Assembly (NCBI RefSeq): GCF_014805685.1
Contig: NC_060887.1
Location: 35,505,463 to 35,569,462, forward strand
DNA from: Silurus meridionalis
Taxonomy: Eukaryota > Chordata > Actinopteri > Siluriformes > Siluridae
Direction: 5' to 3'
DNA length: 64,000 bases
The translations under genes and the position numbers were made by a program. Positions 21,240 through 33,850 of this stretch are shown here, piece by piece. Position 1 is the first letter of the stretch. Each line of letters opens with the position of its first letter. The notes below the pieces were generated by a model, which was not told where the DNA came from, ran no database searches, and saw only the letters and a program-made list of their open reading frames with translations.

Positions 21240-21501
21240 GCTAAGGATTTCTTCAGATGGAACATATTAAAGATCTATGAAGTTACTGTGAAAGGTTAAA
21301 CTCAAGAACCATGAAGATGCATTTGGAGTGAAATTAATAGTTTGCTAGAATGAAGTTTTGCACTCAAGTCTCCATCAATGAGCAGCTGATAACCTCAATA
21401 TTGAAGAGACTATCCAGATGTCACACAGATGAGGATGGGTTCTTTTGGTTCTGGTTTCTTCCTCATAATATATCAGGGAGATTTTCTTCATCACCATTAC
21501 T
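21240..21501 (+). mobile_element. L2/Rex1-type 3' UTR fragment
   Basis: GATGTCACACAGATGAGGAT, GGGTTC...TTTCTTCCTCATAA and ATCAGGGAGATTTTC match the 3' UTR module of the intact copy (8581-8660), on the plus strand. It is cut by a SINE to its right; the left boundary is approximate. Confidence 0.7.
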
Positions 21502-21716
21502 TTAATTCAATTAAGCTTTATTTGTTTTTTAGCAAGGGACATTGTCCCAATTCTTTCTTCCCATAGCCCAGCAATGTTAGGAACCTGGGATAGAGCAGTG
21601 TGGGATCAGAGTGAAGGGTCAGCCATGTTACAGAAGCCCTGGAGCACAAAGGGTTAAGGGCCTTGCTCAAGGGCCCCAAAAGTGGCAGCTTGGCAATACC
21701 AGGGCTTGAACTGTAT
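21502..21716 (-). mobile_element. tRNA-derived SINE, headless copy
   Basis: On the minus strand it reads CAGTTCAAGCCCTGGTATTG (box-B-like), the body with CTTGAGCAAGGCCCTTAACC and CAGCCATGTTACAG (plus-strand form), then AAGAAAGAATTGGGACAATG and an AAATAAAG tail. This matches a widespread fish SINE whose body contains GGGCCCTTGAGCAAGGCCC. The box A half of the tRNA-like head is missing at 21716. Confidence 0.75.
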
Positions 21717-21840
21717 TAAAACTGTGACAAGAAACAACTCCCTGAGATGTCATGAGGAAGAAAGCTTGATAGGACAAAAGGGAACCATACAGAACTCATC
21801 TGGGTGACACCAAATGTCACTTATTTGGGATAAACGTATA
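21717..21840 (-). mobile_element. L2/Rex1-type 3' UTR fragment, inverted
   Basis: ACTGTGACAAGAAACAACTC, CCTGAGATGTCATGAGGAAG and CATCTGGGTGACACCAAATG match the minus-strand 3' UTR module. With 21240-21501 it makes an inverted L2 pair around the SINE. Confidence 0.75.
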
Positions 21841-22570
21841 AGTCATATGAATTAATTTGAATTGTATATTTGTAAATACTTTATTTCTGCAACACTAGTT
21901 GAAAGTAAACAAAAAAATAACTGAATTGAACAAGCGATTAGAAAAAGCACTACATTAAAAATGGATTGTTTTCTTAGTTTTTGCTGCATTTCCTTTCAAT
22001 GCGTCATGAGGCTTGTTTTATTTTTCTTTTATTAATGCTATAAGGCAATAAAAGGCACAAGGTCTCAAAGAAAAAGCCTGGAAGAAGGGCTCATGAGGGA
22101 AAAGTCTGGATAGTCCTGCAGCAGACAGAAGCACTGAGTAACAGTTTATCCTCAGCATTAGCCTCAAAGACAACCCTTCACCCAATCTTTTATTACACAC
22201 ACACACACACACACACGCATGGTGAAAAGGTTATATTTAGATTGATCTCCTCGTCCTATTTACAGTAGCTGTGTGACGGATGCTCGTCCGCCGACTAAAT
22301 GATGCTGCCTGATGGAGGACACATCGGGCTAACAAGCAACGTGCGAGCAAGCAGGGGAATCTGAAAAAAATGTGAAATATCAGCGTCTGGGTAAAGGTTA
22401 CTCTAATCTAACTATCTGAGCACGTGTTTTTGTGTGTTTGCATGTGTGTTTTATTACACTTCCCTTTTCCTTATTCCAAACATGGACATTTGCTTCAATC
22501 TAAAGAGCAATGCATGTAGGCAGTTAGGCTAACGCCACTAAACAGGAGTGCTGTACGATGAATGGTCTCA

Positions 22571-22643
<73 letters not shown>

Positions 22644-23408
22644 ATATTGATATTCCATTATTAAGCCCTTCATTGCTTTTCAGTAACAGTCATCAGGCCT
22701 GTCAAGTTCACGTCCATGAAGCCTTTATTACACAACCTTAATAAACCAAGCATTCACCCCTGAGGGAAAACCATGAACTATACAAATCAATACTTGACCT
22801 GTAAGTATTCTTTACTGCAATCTTTTTTGCACATTTGATTCTCGCAAATCATTTACAGGAAATAAAATTAAATGAATTGAATACATTCCCCGATACGGTA
22901 TAAATTGTACTAGCTTGTCCGTACGTCTAAGGTGTGTAGCGACGAGATCCCCAGCACTAGGAAACAATAGCTCTGCAGCTGTCAGTTCCCAGGTGGCCAT
23001 TAGCAGGGACCTTTGGGGACGTAGTAAATCTCCTGGGTTGGCCTTTCTGTGCCCAGAGCAAATGGCTCATTAGAGATGACACTAATGCATGATCCTTATT
23101 AGCGTCCGAGTGTCTCCGCGGCCATCCAGCCTGACCGCGTGACATCTGACCGCACCACATCCTGCTGCATTAGAGGTAAATGATGAGGAAAAAGACGTGA
23201 CCTTTCCGTGTGCAACAGATCCCGAGAAAACACAAGAGGAGAGCGAAGAGAGTGTCTGCGTGCAGCGTTTGTGCACAGCCTCAATTAGACTTGATTTGGC
23301 TTGAATGTAGCGTCTGCCAAAGAAATTTGGAACGTTTTTTTTTTTTTTTTAAGCGACGTTTGAGTTTTGCCCTTACCTGTCACTCATCAGACCTGCTGTG
23401 AGGTGACT

Positions 23409-23444
<36 letters not shown>

Positions 23445-23970
23445 ATGTTTGCGCCGGGCGGGAAAATACACTTGGACAGGTGATGTGGGTGAATATTCCA
23501 TTAGTTTGATACCGAATCCCCTTCCCAGCATGCAACTGCTGAAGCCGCTGTCAAACCGGAGGCCGGAGTGATGGAACGTTCGCACCATGGTGCACGCAGC
23601 TTTGGCTCTCACCCATGATCCAACTGGGGCCACTGGTCAATGCGATAGAGTCCAGATGTGTGTCTCTGTATATTTGTGTAGGTGGACATTCTAATTTCTG
23701 TATTCAAGAGAGTGTTTAGATGTTGATTGTGTTTATGCCTTATTTGCGAATTATTTCGGTTCAAACACCTTTATTCTGGGATTTTTTCACCTCTTTCGTG
23801 GAGTATTTGTCACTAATTAGATGAGGGGTGTCACACAATACCCTTATCTATATCTGATTAGGGCTACAAATATTCATCTCTGTGTCTGGGTTTAGATCCA
23901 AAGATGCATGTGCAAAATCAGAAAAAAAAAAAAAATTCTCCCTATCAGTATGATATATGATGACATTTTA
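21841..23970. other. Mostly single-copy, with TA and GT arrays
   Basis: 22574-22637 is a pure (TA)n array; 23414-23443 a (GT)n array; 23335-23350 a poly(T) run. 22900-23320 is GC-richer and repeat-free (candidate regulatory block). Short frames on both strands there show no domain. Confidence 0.55.
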
Positions 23971-24730
23971 GTGTCACATTAAAAATAAAAATCTAAGATT
24001 ATGGCATTACAGTTGTAGCAATAAAAGAATAAAGTCATATTTTAAGAAAATAGTAAAATTTACAAAAATAAATTCGAAATATTTTGAGAAAAAAGTTCAT
24101 GAGTGTAAAGTTGAAATTACGAGAATAAAATTGTAGCAATATGAGAATAAAGTCCATATACCGCAACACGTTGGGACCCCGGCTGAAGTACTGGTGATGT
24201 TGGAGACGTCAAGGACGCCGCTGTTCAACTCCTTTAAGATCGATTCCTTCGATCATCATCCTAATAGTCTCTTGAGAAACATCATCTTCTCTTCAAATAG
24301 CAGGAAAATGTAACCATCGATATCCTTTAAGTCGACCACTGGTCACCATTTCAGACTGATTTCTTTCCACAATGTCTGTCTGTTTTTTTCTTCTAAATAA
24401 ATTAAGTTTTCTGCATGACCGCTGCAGTGTCTGTTTACTAAATGTAACTCCTTGTTGATGTGCCAAAAGACAACACATTTCCTTTTTTCTAAATCCAAAT
24501 CTAAAGTAGGATTTAACCAAATGTATTTAATGCAAAACAGTGAAATGTTTCTCTCAATGCTGTGATTTTTCTCAAAATATTACCACTTTAACCTCGTATT
24601 GCTTCGACATTATTCTCAAAATATTTTGAATTAATTCTCGTAATTTTATCTTTATTCTCTAAATAATTCGACTTGATTCTCATATTGCTACAACTCTATT
24701 CTCATAATCTTTTTTATTTTAACATGCCAT
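23971..24730 (-). mobile_element. DNA transposon with long inverted termini and integrase-like remnant
   Basis: The left arm (23971-24155) and right arm (24545-24730) are inverted relatives built of a roughly 20-bp unit: GAGAATAAAGTC / TTGTAGCAATATGAGAAT on the left, ATTCTCATATTGCTACAA on the right. Between them lies a minus-strand protein remnant. Long sub-repetitive inverted termini around an integrase-like gene point to a cut-and-paste element of the Ginger/IS3EU-like kind; the superfamily name is tentative. Confidence 0.7.
24175..24520 (-). pseudogene. N-terminal helix-turn-helix region of integrase-like transposase
   Basis: The frame 24520-24293 reads YFRFGFRKKEMCCLLAHQQG, TFSKQTLQRSCRKLNLFRRK, then GRLKGYRWLHFPA. 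After a stop, similarity continues as SQETIRMMIEGIDLKG and YFSRGPNVLRY (about 24270-24175). This pattern precedes the DDE core (GPN-x-LWH-x-DGYDKL-type) in a family of fish integrase-like proteins I recall. The catalytic core itself is missing, so this is an internally deleted, non-autonomous copy. Confidence 0.65.
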
Positions 24731-24984
24731 TAAAATATCTTCTTATTATGACATTGGAAGCATTCAAAACCGCCAAATATTTGTCAGCACTGTCAGCATG
24801 CTGTTTAAATTCTTCAAATTTAGCCACATCGCTCCGATTTGGTCCAAAGAGAGAGCCAGAGATTTTGAATCCTGGTCATGCAGCTATTATTTTTGCACTG
24901 GAAGTCCACATTATACCAGGAGCTACCTAATGCTTTCAATTGTGCATTTTCTTTCTTTCTTTCTTTCTTTTGATAGATAGATTT

Positions 24985-25230
24985 AGTCCCCATTTGCTCT
25001 TATAATAACCTCCACTCTTCTGGGAACATGTCCTACTAGATTTTGGAGTGTGCTTGTGGAGATTAGTGAAGGCTGTTAGTACTGATCAGCTACTAATTTA
25101 GGTGAGGTGAGGAGGCCAATTCATCCAAAAGGTGTTCAGTATGGTTGAGGTCAGAGCTCAATGGCAGCAGATCTTCCACTCAAACCATGTAACGCATATC
25201 TTCATTGAGCTGGAATCAAACGTCCCAGTA
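24985..25230 (-). mobile_element. Degenerate Tc1-like element, family B copy 4
   Basis: CCTCCACTCTTCTGGGAACA, GATTTTGGAGTGTGCTTGTG, AATTCATCCAAAAGGTGTTC and GGTTGAGGTCAGAGCTCAAT are the same successive words as in the copy at 3655. Boundaries approximate. Confidence 0.7.
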
Positions 25231-25629
25231 ATTGAGCGTCCTAAATACGTTTGTTGCCTCCTGGTTTCCTTGTCTCTATTGTATGTGGTAACATCTATAC
25301 AGTTCACAGATTGAGGGATTGTTGTCTTGTATTATAAGTGAAGTGGTTTTGTTGTAACCCCTTGCAGCTTGAATTGCTGCAATGGCGGCATCCTGAATAA
25401 CTGTGCAATTGCCTGTGCCATGGGTTCTTTATTTGGTTTTCTGTTGTGGGATTCAAAAAATCACAAAAGGACATTATTGTGGTGAAGTTTAAAAGAGGAA
25501 AAACAGCATCGTTAGATGGGATGGTTTTTACCACAATGACACTTGATGGAAGAATTGAGGAATTACAACCACATCGAAAACTTTGTGAAACAATATTATT
25601 CTACCACATTATAAGATTGGATATTCATT
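25231..25629. other. No recognised feature
   Basis: Single-copy sequence; overlapping short frames without domain. Confidence 0.45.
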
Positions 25630-25700
25630 CACAATTGCTTAATACAGGTCTGGGTTGTGGTGGATATGGAAGCTATCCCAGGAACAAATACACACACACA

Positions 25701-25752
<52 letters not shown>

Positions 25753-25756
25753 TACC

Positions 25757-25792
<36 letters not shown>

Positions 25793-25970
25793 TATATATA
25801 ATAATTCATTTTAGAAAATCTGCCTATTGGAGGTTTTGGGAGGTGGGAGGAAACTGGAAAACACGGAGGAAACACACATAAAACTCCACACAACCATGAA
25901 TCTGTGGTGAGGATTAAACCACATACTGTGGAGATGAGAGGTGGCGATGCTTTCCAATGCACAAGCCACA
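25630..25970 (+). repeat. Dispersed repeat R1 with internal compound microsatellite
   Basis: Left part: ATTCATTCACAATTGCTTAA and GAAGCTATCCCAGGAACA. Centre: (CA)n 25690-25748, (CATA)n 25748-25786, (TA)n to 25802. Right part: GGAGGTGGGAGGAAACTGGA, AAACACGGAGGAAACACA, AAACTCCACACAACCATGAA and AGGATTAAACCACATACTGT. This is the best copy of the R1 family in the window, with its microsatellite as an integral part. Confidence 0.7.
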
Positions 25971-26194
25971 TGAAATATTTTCATTAGGTTGACTGAATTC
26001 GATTTATAACCGTATTTCTATTGCATATTAAAACATAAGATTTTGTTCTCAGCATTTCTTTATTATTAAGATTAAAAGAAACATCGTTTCAGTAATTCTT
26101 AAACCAAACTTTAATTAGTTTCTAAAATATATTAAACAGAATGGAGCCACCAAATCCAAAGTGTTGTACACTGATTGAAGTGATGTAATAAGTA

Positions 26195-26230
<36 letters not shown>

Positions 26231-26236
26231 GTGATG
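26195..26236. repeat. (GAT)n microsatellite
   Basis: About 13 GAT units with one GGT variant near the right end. Confidence 0.95.
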
Positions 26237-26319
26237 AAGCTGTCTAAAATGACACTATAATCTCCAGTAAGGATTCAGGGTGAGATGTGGTGCATGTGAA
26301 GTCCATAGTATAGGATATG

Positions 26320-26400
26320 AGGTGGTAGCTTAGTGGTTAAGCCATTGGCCTTTGGATCTCAAGGTCATAAGTTCAAATCCCAGCCACTCCACCCAGAAAG
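26320..26400 (+). mobile_element. tRNA-derived SINE head
   Basis: GGTGGTAGCTTAGTGGTTAA has a polymerase III box A (TAGCTTAGTGG). AAGTTCAAATCCCAGCC 30 bases downstream is a near box B. The tRNA-like head is not followed by its own body; it runs into the inverted SINE at 26405. Confidence 0.7.
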
Positions 26401-26404
26401 AGAT

Positions 26405-26597
26405 CACACCCATTTACATTTATGCCTTTTGGCAGATGATCTTATCCAGAGTGCCTTACAAGTATCTCATTCATTCAACTGAGAAGCTATCTGGTTAGAA
26501 AACTTGTTAGGGGCCCAGGAGTTGCATCTTGGTCACGATTTAAACCCATGACCGCCAGATCCAAAGTCCAATACCTTAACGACTAAGCAACCACCCT
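26405..26597 (-). mobile_element. Complete tRNA-derived SINE
   Basis: Minus-strand order: tRNA-like head (GTTGCTTAGTCGTTAAGG box A region; ATGGGTTTAAATCGTG box B region), body with CTCCTGGGCCCCTAACAAG, and 3' tail CACTCTGGATAAGATCATCT then AAATGTAAATG. Head, body and tail are all present, so this is the reference copy for the tails at 2448, 55607 and 60361. Confidence 0.75.
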
Positions 26598-27043
26598 CCC
26601 ATTAGGATATAGATGATCTGTAAAAAATCACTTTGTATTCATAAAATAAATAAATGCCCCTACCCACACAGCATTAGAATATCAGAGCAAAAAACAGGAT
26701 CACTGTTCTTTTCCCGTTTATTTTTACTCTGTGTGCGTCATACATAGTGTACAAGCCTCAACACAAAAAGTTCCTGAACGAGGAACTGATGTCTGGTTAT
26801 GCTAATTGTGAGGTATTAATCAGGAATATTTGATGTGGGCCTGCCACGGCAGATTGAGCCAGTGAGAGGCGTGTGTTTGGCTGGGAGTGGGGGGTCTCCA
26901 TGAGACATACACCGTGGCCTCATGGCAGCAGATGTAATCGTCAGAGTGATTTAGTTGCAAAGAAGATAACACACTTCTCCCCTCATTAGAGCGCCATCCC
27001 TCAGGACAGATTAGAGTCACGCACATATTCAATAACAACTTCA
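26598..27043. other. Single-copy; 26820-27043 candidate conserved element
   Basis: 26820-27043 is GC-richer and repeat-free, with words such as CTCATTAGAGCGCCATCC and GATTAGAGTCACGC. Its right edge is the left arm of the palindrome. Regulatory role inferred only. Confidence 0.3.
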
Positions 27044-29130
<2,087 letters not shown>

Positions 29131-29690
29131 GTCAAGTCAAGTCAAGTCAAGTCAAGTTTATTTCTATAGCACTTTTCACAAAGGACATTGTCTCAAAGCA
29201 GCTTTACAGAATTTAACAGTTAAGGTGAATGGTGTGTATTTATACCTGATGAACATCCATGGTGAGTGTGGCAAGGAAAAATTCCTTTAGATGTTATGAG
29301 GAAGAAACCTTGAGAGGAACCAGAATTAAAAAGGGAAACCCATCCTCATTTGGGTGACATCAAGAGTGTGATTATAAATCTTTAAACAATACAGAACACT
29401 GGAGAGAGAACTAACATGAGCACTGGAATGTAAGATTATGAGTAATGTTCTTTCTACAGTCTTTTAAAGTCATTTGGGGTTATGGAACCAGGAGCTACTG
29501 AACAACTCATAAAATAGCACAACATTTGAGATCATAGCTCCAACACCAGCTTCTTCATGTCAGAGCCTTTGAACTCTTAAAGAGGTCCAATGTCCAAACT
29601 GCACATGAGGTGGGATACAAATGGCGCTGGTCCGTCTCTAGATGGTTCAGGATGTTTGAGGACACGGCATCTACTTCTTTAAAGGTCTAC
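29131..29690 (-). mobile_element. 5'-truncated L2/Rex1-type LINE, 3' UTR only
   Basis: Starts with tail (GTCAA)n at 29131-29158. It runs inverted through the whole 3' UTR found at 8220-8806: CATTGTCTCAAAGCAGCTTT, GGAAGAAACCTTGAGAGGAA, AGATGGTTCAGGATGTTTGA and CATCTACTTCTTTAAAGGTC. It is closely related to the copy inserted in the Tc1 element, so it is the same subfamily. No coding part. Confidence 0.88.
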
Positions 29691-29859
29691 AATTTTAGAA
29701 TCATACTCGTGTTTATTCTGCATTTGTGCACAGCACCTTAACATTGGCATTGTTACTGTATTTGGTTTGTTCATGTTTGACCTCATTACATTTTGTACTC
29801 CCCTTTTGCATTTTTTTTTTTCAAATGCCAATTTATCATTATTTAATATACACATTATT

Positions 29860-30012
29860 TTCCAAAAGTATTGGAACACCTGGTCATAAGTACGGTATGT
29901 GATTTTTAGGCAATGCATTCCACATTTAGTCCCAATTTCCTCTTATGATTCCCTCCACTCTTCTGGGAAGATGTTCCAGTAGATTTTTTATTGTGCTTAT
30001 GGATATTATGTT
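29860..30012 (-). mobile_element. Degenerate Tc1-like element, family B copy 5
   Basis: Terminal CCAAAAGTATTGGAACACCT, then CCCTCCACTCTTCTGGGAAG and TGTTCCAGTAGATTTTTTAT. Only the terminal 150 bases are present. Confidence 0.7.
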
Positions 30013-30053
30013 CATAAGCCACAAGGGTATTACGAAAGGCATAATATATTGTT

Positions 30054-30250
30054 ATACAGTAATCCCCCATTTATTGCAATTGTTATGTTCCAAAACTGCC
30101 AGCGATAAATGGACGCCACCCCAAGAATGCTATTTTATGTATACAGTACTGTACTGTATGGACATTTTACTTAATTTTATAATTAAGAATTATATATTTA
30201 TTAATACATTTTACTATTTCAACATAAAACTCCATAAAAACAATTCCCTA
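30054..30250 (+). mobile_element. pogo/Tigger-like terminal fragment
   Basis: ACAGTAATCCCCCATTTATTG followed by AGCGATAAATGGACGCC is the inverted pair of words (TTTATTGC and GCGATAAA) typical of the ends of a pogo-like fish repeat. No second terminus was identified. Confidence 0.35.
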
Positions 30251-30254
30251 TAAA

Positions 30255-31069
30255 GAGAGAGACCGGGAAAATCAGAGTAACAAATTAGTTATGTGGCAAA
30301 TGCAATTCTGTGATTAACCAATTCATATGAATGACTTGGTTGTTATTGAGTCTGTGTTTCTGATGCAAAGTCACCTTTTATAACCAAACACCAAGTTACT
30401 AAATTAGGATACAATTTTGAGTCATTCACAAACTGTTCAACAATAAACTGTTGGTTACTTTAAAACTAACCTACATCTGGGAGATTACAGGGATTATGTA
30501 TGTGAAGATTTGACCTGTAAACTGGTTGCATGTGTTAGATTTATTGTGTGACTCGACCAGAGAAAAGTTGCTGCTATCAAACATTGTTAACTTAATGAAC
30601 TGAGTCAGTGTGATGGTGAAGGAACAAATCAAATAGACCAATTGATGGAAGGTTTGCAAAGGAATTTCAGTTCGAATTAAAAAAACTGAAATACAGTAGT
30701 TTATTTTGATACATGGTGTAGCTGCAGTATTCTGTATTTGTATTTATAATTTATATAAAAATGCATTTTGATGTATCTTTGCCCAACCCTGTCTTATGTG
30801 CTGAGCCACCACTTGATTAAAGTGGCAAACAACATATCTAGGGGCCAAGATGTTGGACACTTGGTTAAAAGTTATGATCATAAATGTAATTCCAAATTTT
30901 ACCCAATGATGGTTGGCAGCACTTCACTCAAATTTGGTCATAATCTTCCTTAGACCCGCCCCCATCAGTGTGCCAAATTATCTAATATTTTACTTGACGG
31001 TTCAAGAAAAAGAAACTGTTAAATTACAATAGGGCGCTTATGTCCTTATGTACCAAGGTGAATAGCCGC

Positions 31070-31070
<1 letters not shown>
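30255..31070. other. No recognised feature
   Basis: AT-rich single-copy sequence; short frames only. Confidence 0.5.

Positions 31071-31122
<52 letters not shown>
31071..31122. repeat. (AAT)n microsatellite
   Basis: Pure AAT/ATA array abutting the (TTC)n tail of the LINE on its right. Confidence 0.97.
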
Positions 31123-31481
31123 TTCTTCTTCTTTTTCTTCTTCTTCTTCTTTCAGCTGCTCCCATTAGGGGTCGCCACAGTGGATCATCCGTCTCCATAC
31201 CCCCCTGTCCTTTACATCTGCGTCTTTTAACCCAACTACCTGCATGTCTTCCCTCACCACATCCATAAACCTTCTCCTTGGTCTTCCTCTTTTCCTCCTT
31301 CCTGGTGGCTCCATCCTCAGCATTATCCTACTGATATACCCCATGTCCCTCCTCTGCAAATGTCCAAACCATCTCAATCTCACCTCCCTCACCTTGTCTC
31401 CAAAACATCCTACATGCGCTGTCCCTCTAATAAACTCATTTTTGATTCTGTCCATCCTCGTCACTCCCAACGAAAACTCAA
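31123..31481 (-). mobile_element. 3' end of a second non-LTR retrotransposon family (RTE-like?)
   Basis: Minus-strand order: the C-terminal end of ORF2 (31481-31165), a very short 3' UTR (CCCTAATGGGAGCAGCTGAA), and a (GAA)n tail (31123-31151). A trinucleotide tail directly after a short 3' UTR is like RTE-clade LINEs; clade assignment is tentative. Both sides are flanked by (AAT)n arrays (31071-31122 and 31482-31522), so it may have inserted into a trinucleotide array. Confidence 0.8.
31165..31470 (-). pseudogene. LINE ORF2 C-terminal fragment
   Basis: 101 codons without a stop contain VREVRLRWFGHLQRRDMGYI, RMLRM-type MLRMEPPGRRKRGRPRRRFM and DVVREDMQVVGLKDADVKDR, ending WRRMIHCGDP and a stop. 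The WFGH-x-x-RR ... GR-x-RGRP block is the extreme C-terminus of endonuclease/RT polyproteins abundant in fish. The RT domain is not present. Confidence 0.88.
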
Positions 31482-31483
31482 TG

Positions 31484-31514
<31 letters not shown>

Positions 31515-31538
31515 TAATAATAACAACAACAAGAAGAA
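31482..31538. repeat. (AAT)n array passing into AAC/AAG units
   Basis: ATGATAATAAT units, then AACAACAACAAGAAGAAG. Confidence 0.95.
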
Positions 31539-31926
31539 GTATGCACCTATTACTATTTTTTCAGCTGGAGTATGAGGATTTGAGCACGTACTGAGGTATA
31601 TGTTAATTCTTAAACTGTGAGAGATGAATAATCAACTTGATATTGATCGAACATGGACATCTTTAGCTGTGTGTTTTCTTGAAAAAACTGCATGTGTTTG
31701 TCCATGTACATTACATAAGCTAGTAATAGTTTAAGTCAGAACTATTCATCATCATAATTTAAACAATTTTTAGTCACAGATAATCAGGGAACATTTAAGC
31801 ATTTGGAATTTTCTAATAAAGGAATAAACACTTGTAGAAGTATCCAAGTGTTGGCTCACTTCTGTTTTATTTATCCCAAGATGTTTAGATAAATTACTTA
31901 ATGCATATTATATTCCAATTAACTGG
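31539..31926. other. No recognised feature
   Basis: AT-rich single-copy sequence. Confidence 0.5.

Positions 31927-32011
<85 letters not shown>
31927..32011. repeat. (TCTA)n microsatellite, 85 bp
   Basis: Pure CTAT tetranucleotides, about 21 units. Confidence 0.98.
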
Positions 32012-32012
<1 letters not shown>

Positions 32013-32129
32013 GATACTAAAGTTTGATATCAACGTTGAAATCAGTACAGAAATGAGTAAACATGCACAATATTGACAGATACATATTAGCATACTCATG
32101 TCTTGGAGTTCCAGATAGCTACATTATTT

Positions 32130-32270
32130 ACACACCCTGGTTAGGAATCACACACCACCTGTTCAACCTCAGGGCTCTTGGCATGTCTTCCCTCAGGGCT
32201 TCTCGCTCCTCAGTGGTGGAATGATCTCTCTGCTTCACTCCAAAAAGTCCACTGTATGACATATTGAAAA
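32130..32270 (+). mobile_element. Possible LINE-derived fragment
   Basis: CCTCAGGGCTTCTCGCTCCT followed by CAGTGGTGGAATGATCTCTC resembles the block encoding S-x-R-x-S-x-V-V-x-W near the end of some fish LINE ORFs. Too short to classify. Confidence 0.3.
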
Positions 32271-33204
32271 ACATGACATTTTCAGTAATAATTTGTTTGT
32301 TTGTTGTTGTTTTTTATTTCTATATCTAGTGCACTCTATTGAATCCTGTACTTCATCTTAGAAATGCTTAAAGATATGCTAAATGCTTGTAATGGTTAAA
32401 TGGTTATTCTTCACTGGTTTTAAAGTTGTTTTGAATTTCTTCTTTCTTCAATTTATATATTTATATATATTTTATATATATACACATACACACATTATTT
32501 TAAACAATTCAAATATTTATTCATGATTAAACACGATTGTCATGGGTTAACTCATGATTAATCACAACCTAAACTCATTTTTCTGTTTCTAATACTCTAA
32601 TAAATATAGAGCATGAAGACAAAATATTCTTGTGTATGTTTTAAAGTAAGTACAGTGTTTAAAATTATGTAAATCATCAGGACCCCGAATGGGACTTTTC
32701 CACATGTGTGAATCTTGGCGAATTTTGGTGCGTGATTTGAGACATGGCGCATCAGTTAAACAAATGTTTAAAGAATCAAAATGATTTTTCGGTGGAGTTT
32801 ATTTTTCATATCTAAGCAAAGAAAGGACATTAATGTTTGTTGTGTTGATGTTTGTTTTTTACAATGTTATTTTATTTATATTTTTTTTATTAAAATGCTC
32901 AAACAGGAATGTATGTACAGTATATTCATCTCAAAGTTAATGAAAGGAAATAATGCAGATTGGACTGTTACAGAGAAACCTGAAATGTAATACTTCTCTA
33001 TTTTGATGACTTTATAGGGATGTGTAAGGTTCTAGCTTTATCTATGACAGTTGAAACTGGAGACTTCTTCCTTAAATGGATGTGCTTCAAATGTAAACTA
33101 CAGATGAATGGAAATATTAAGGTTAGTCAGCAGGTTTAAGTATGCATTTATACACTGAGGAATTCCAGCTAGCAGCAAAATGTTATAGAATGTTATTAGC
33201 TAAA
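32271..33204. other. No recognised feature
   Basis: AT-rich single-copy sequence with a small TATA-rich patch at 32455-32492. Confidence 0.5.
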
Positions 33205-33470
33205 TAAAAGTTGAATTTTTTTACATTTGTATTGCACTTTTAACAATGGACATTGTCTCAAAGCAGCTTTACAGAGATAAAGAGGGTATAACGTTGTATA
33301 AATTGCTTTAGAGCCTATAAGTTTGTTTCTAATAATTGTAAGTTTATAACTAATGAGTAAGCCAGTGACGACTGTAAAGAAAATACTTCCTGAGCTGGTA
33401 TGAAGAAAAAACTTTCAGAGGAACCAAATTTAAAAGGGAACCCATCCTTATCTGAGTGGGACCAAATGTT
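33205..33470 (-). mobile_element. L2/Rex1-type 3' UTR fragment
   Basis: TTGTATTGCACTTTTAACAA, CATTGTCTCAAAGCAGCTTT, TGAGTAAGCCAGTGACGACT and AACCCATCCTTATCTGAGTG are the minus-strand 3' UTR words of the family. Confidence 0.85.
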
Positions 33471-33850
33471 CATAAACATCATCGTACTTTCCTTTCCTTC
33501 TTTAAATCATCCTTCTAATTCAGCCCTCTGCTTTATCCTGGTTCTATAAGTTTCATTCCAGTGTCCAGAGCATCTTGTTCTTGCTTAGCCCTCTCCACAC
33601 TGAACACAGGAAGTGTGTGCGTGTGAGTGACTGGCCTTACGCTTAAGTTGCTAATCCCTTCAAACAAGCCTCCATGGGCCAACCATGGCCGAGGGTTTAC
33701 AGCAAGGCCGTAATTACGCCGAGCCATGTCATTATGCAGTATGCAGTGAACTACAGCCGTGCCACAAATTACACTCGATAACCTTTTAACATGCAAACAA
33801 GCTAAAAAAGCTGGCAAGTCTGGTCATAAAGATTTTACGTGCATTATAGA
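33471..33850. other. Candidate conserved non-coding block
   Basis: GC-richer, repeat-free, with GGCCGTAATTACGCCGAGCC (a palindromic homeodomain-like core) and CATTATGCAGTATGCAG. The minus frame 33533-33817 has no domain. Inferred from texture only. Confidence 0.35.

Noticed and set aside
26320..26400. Possible genuine tRNA gene
   Set aside because: Box A and box B are present but no cloverleaf with paired acceptor stem can be drawn, and it adjoins SINE body sequence; it is a SINE head.
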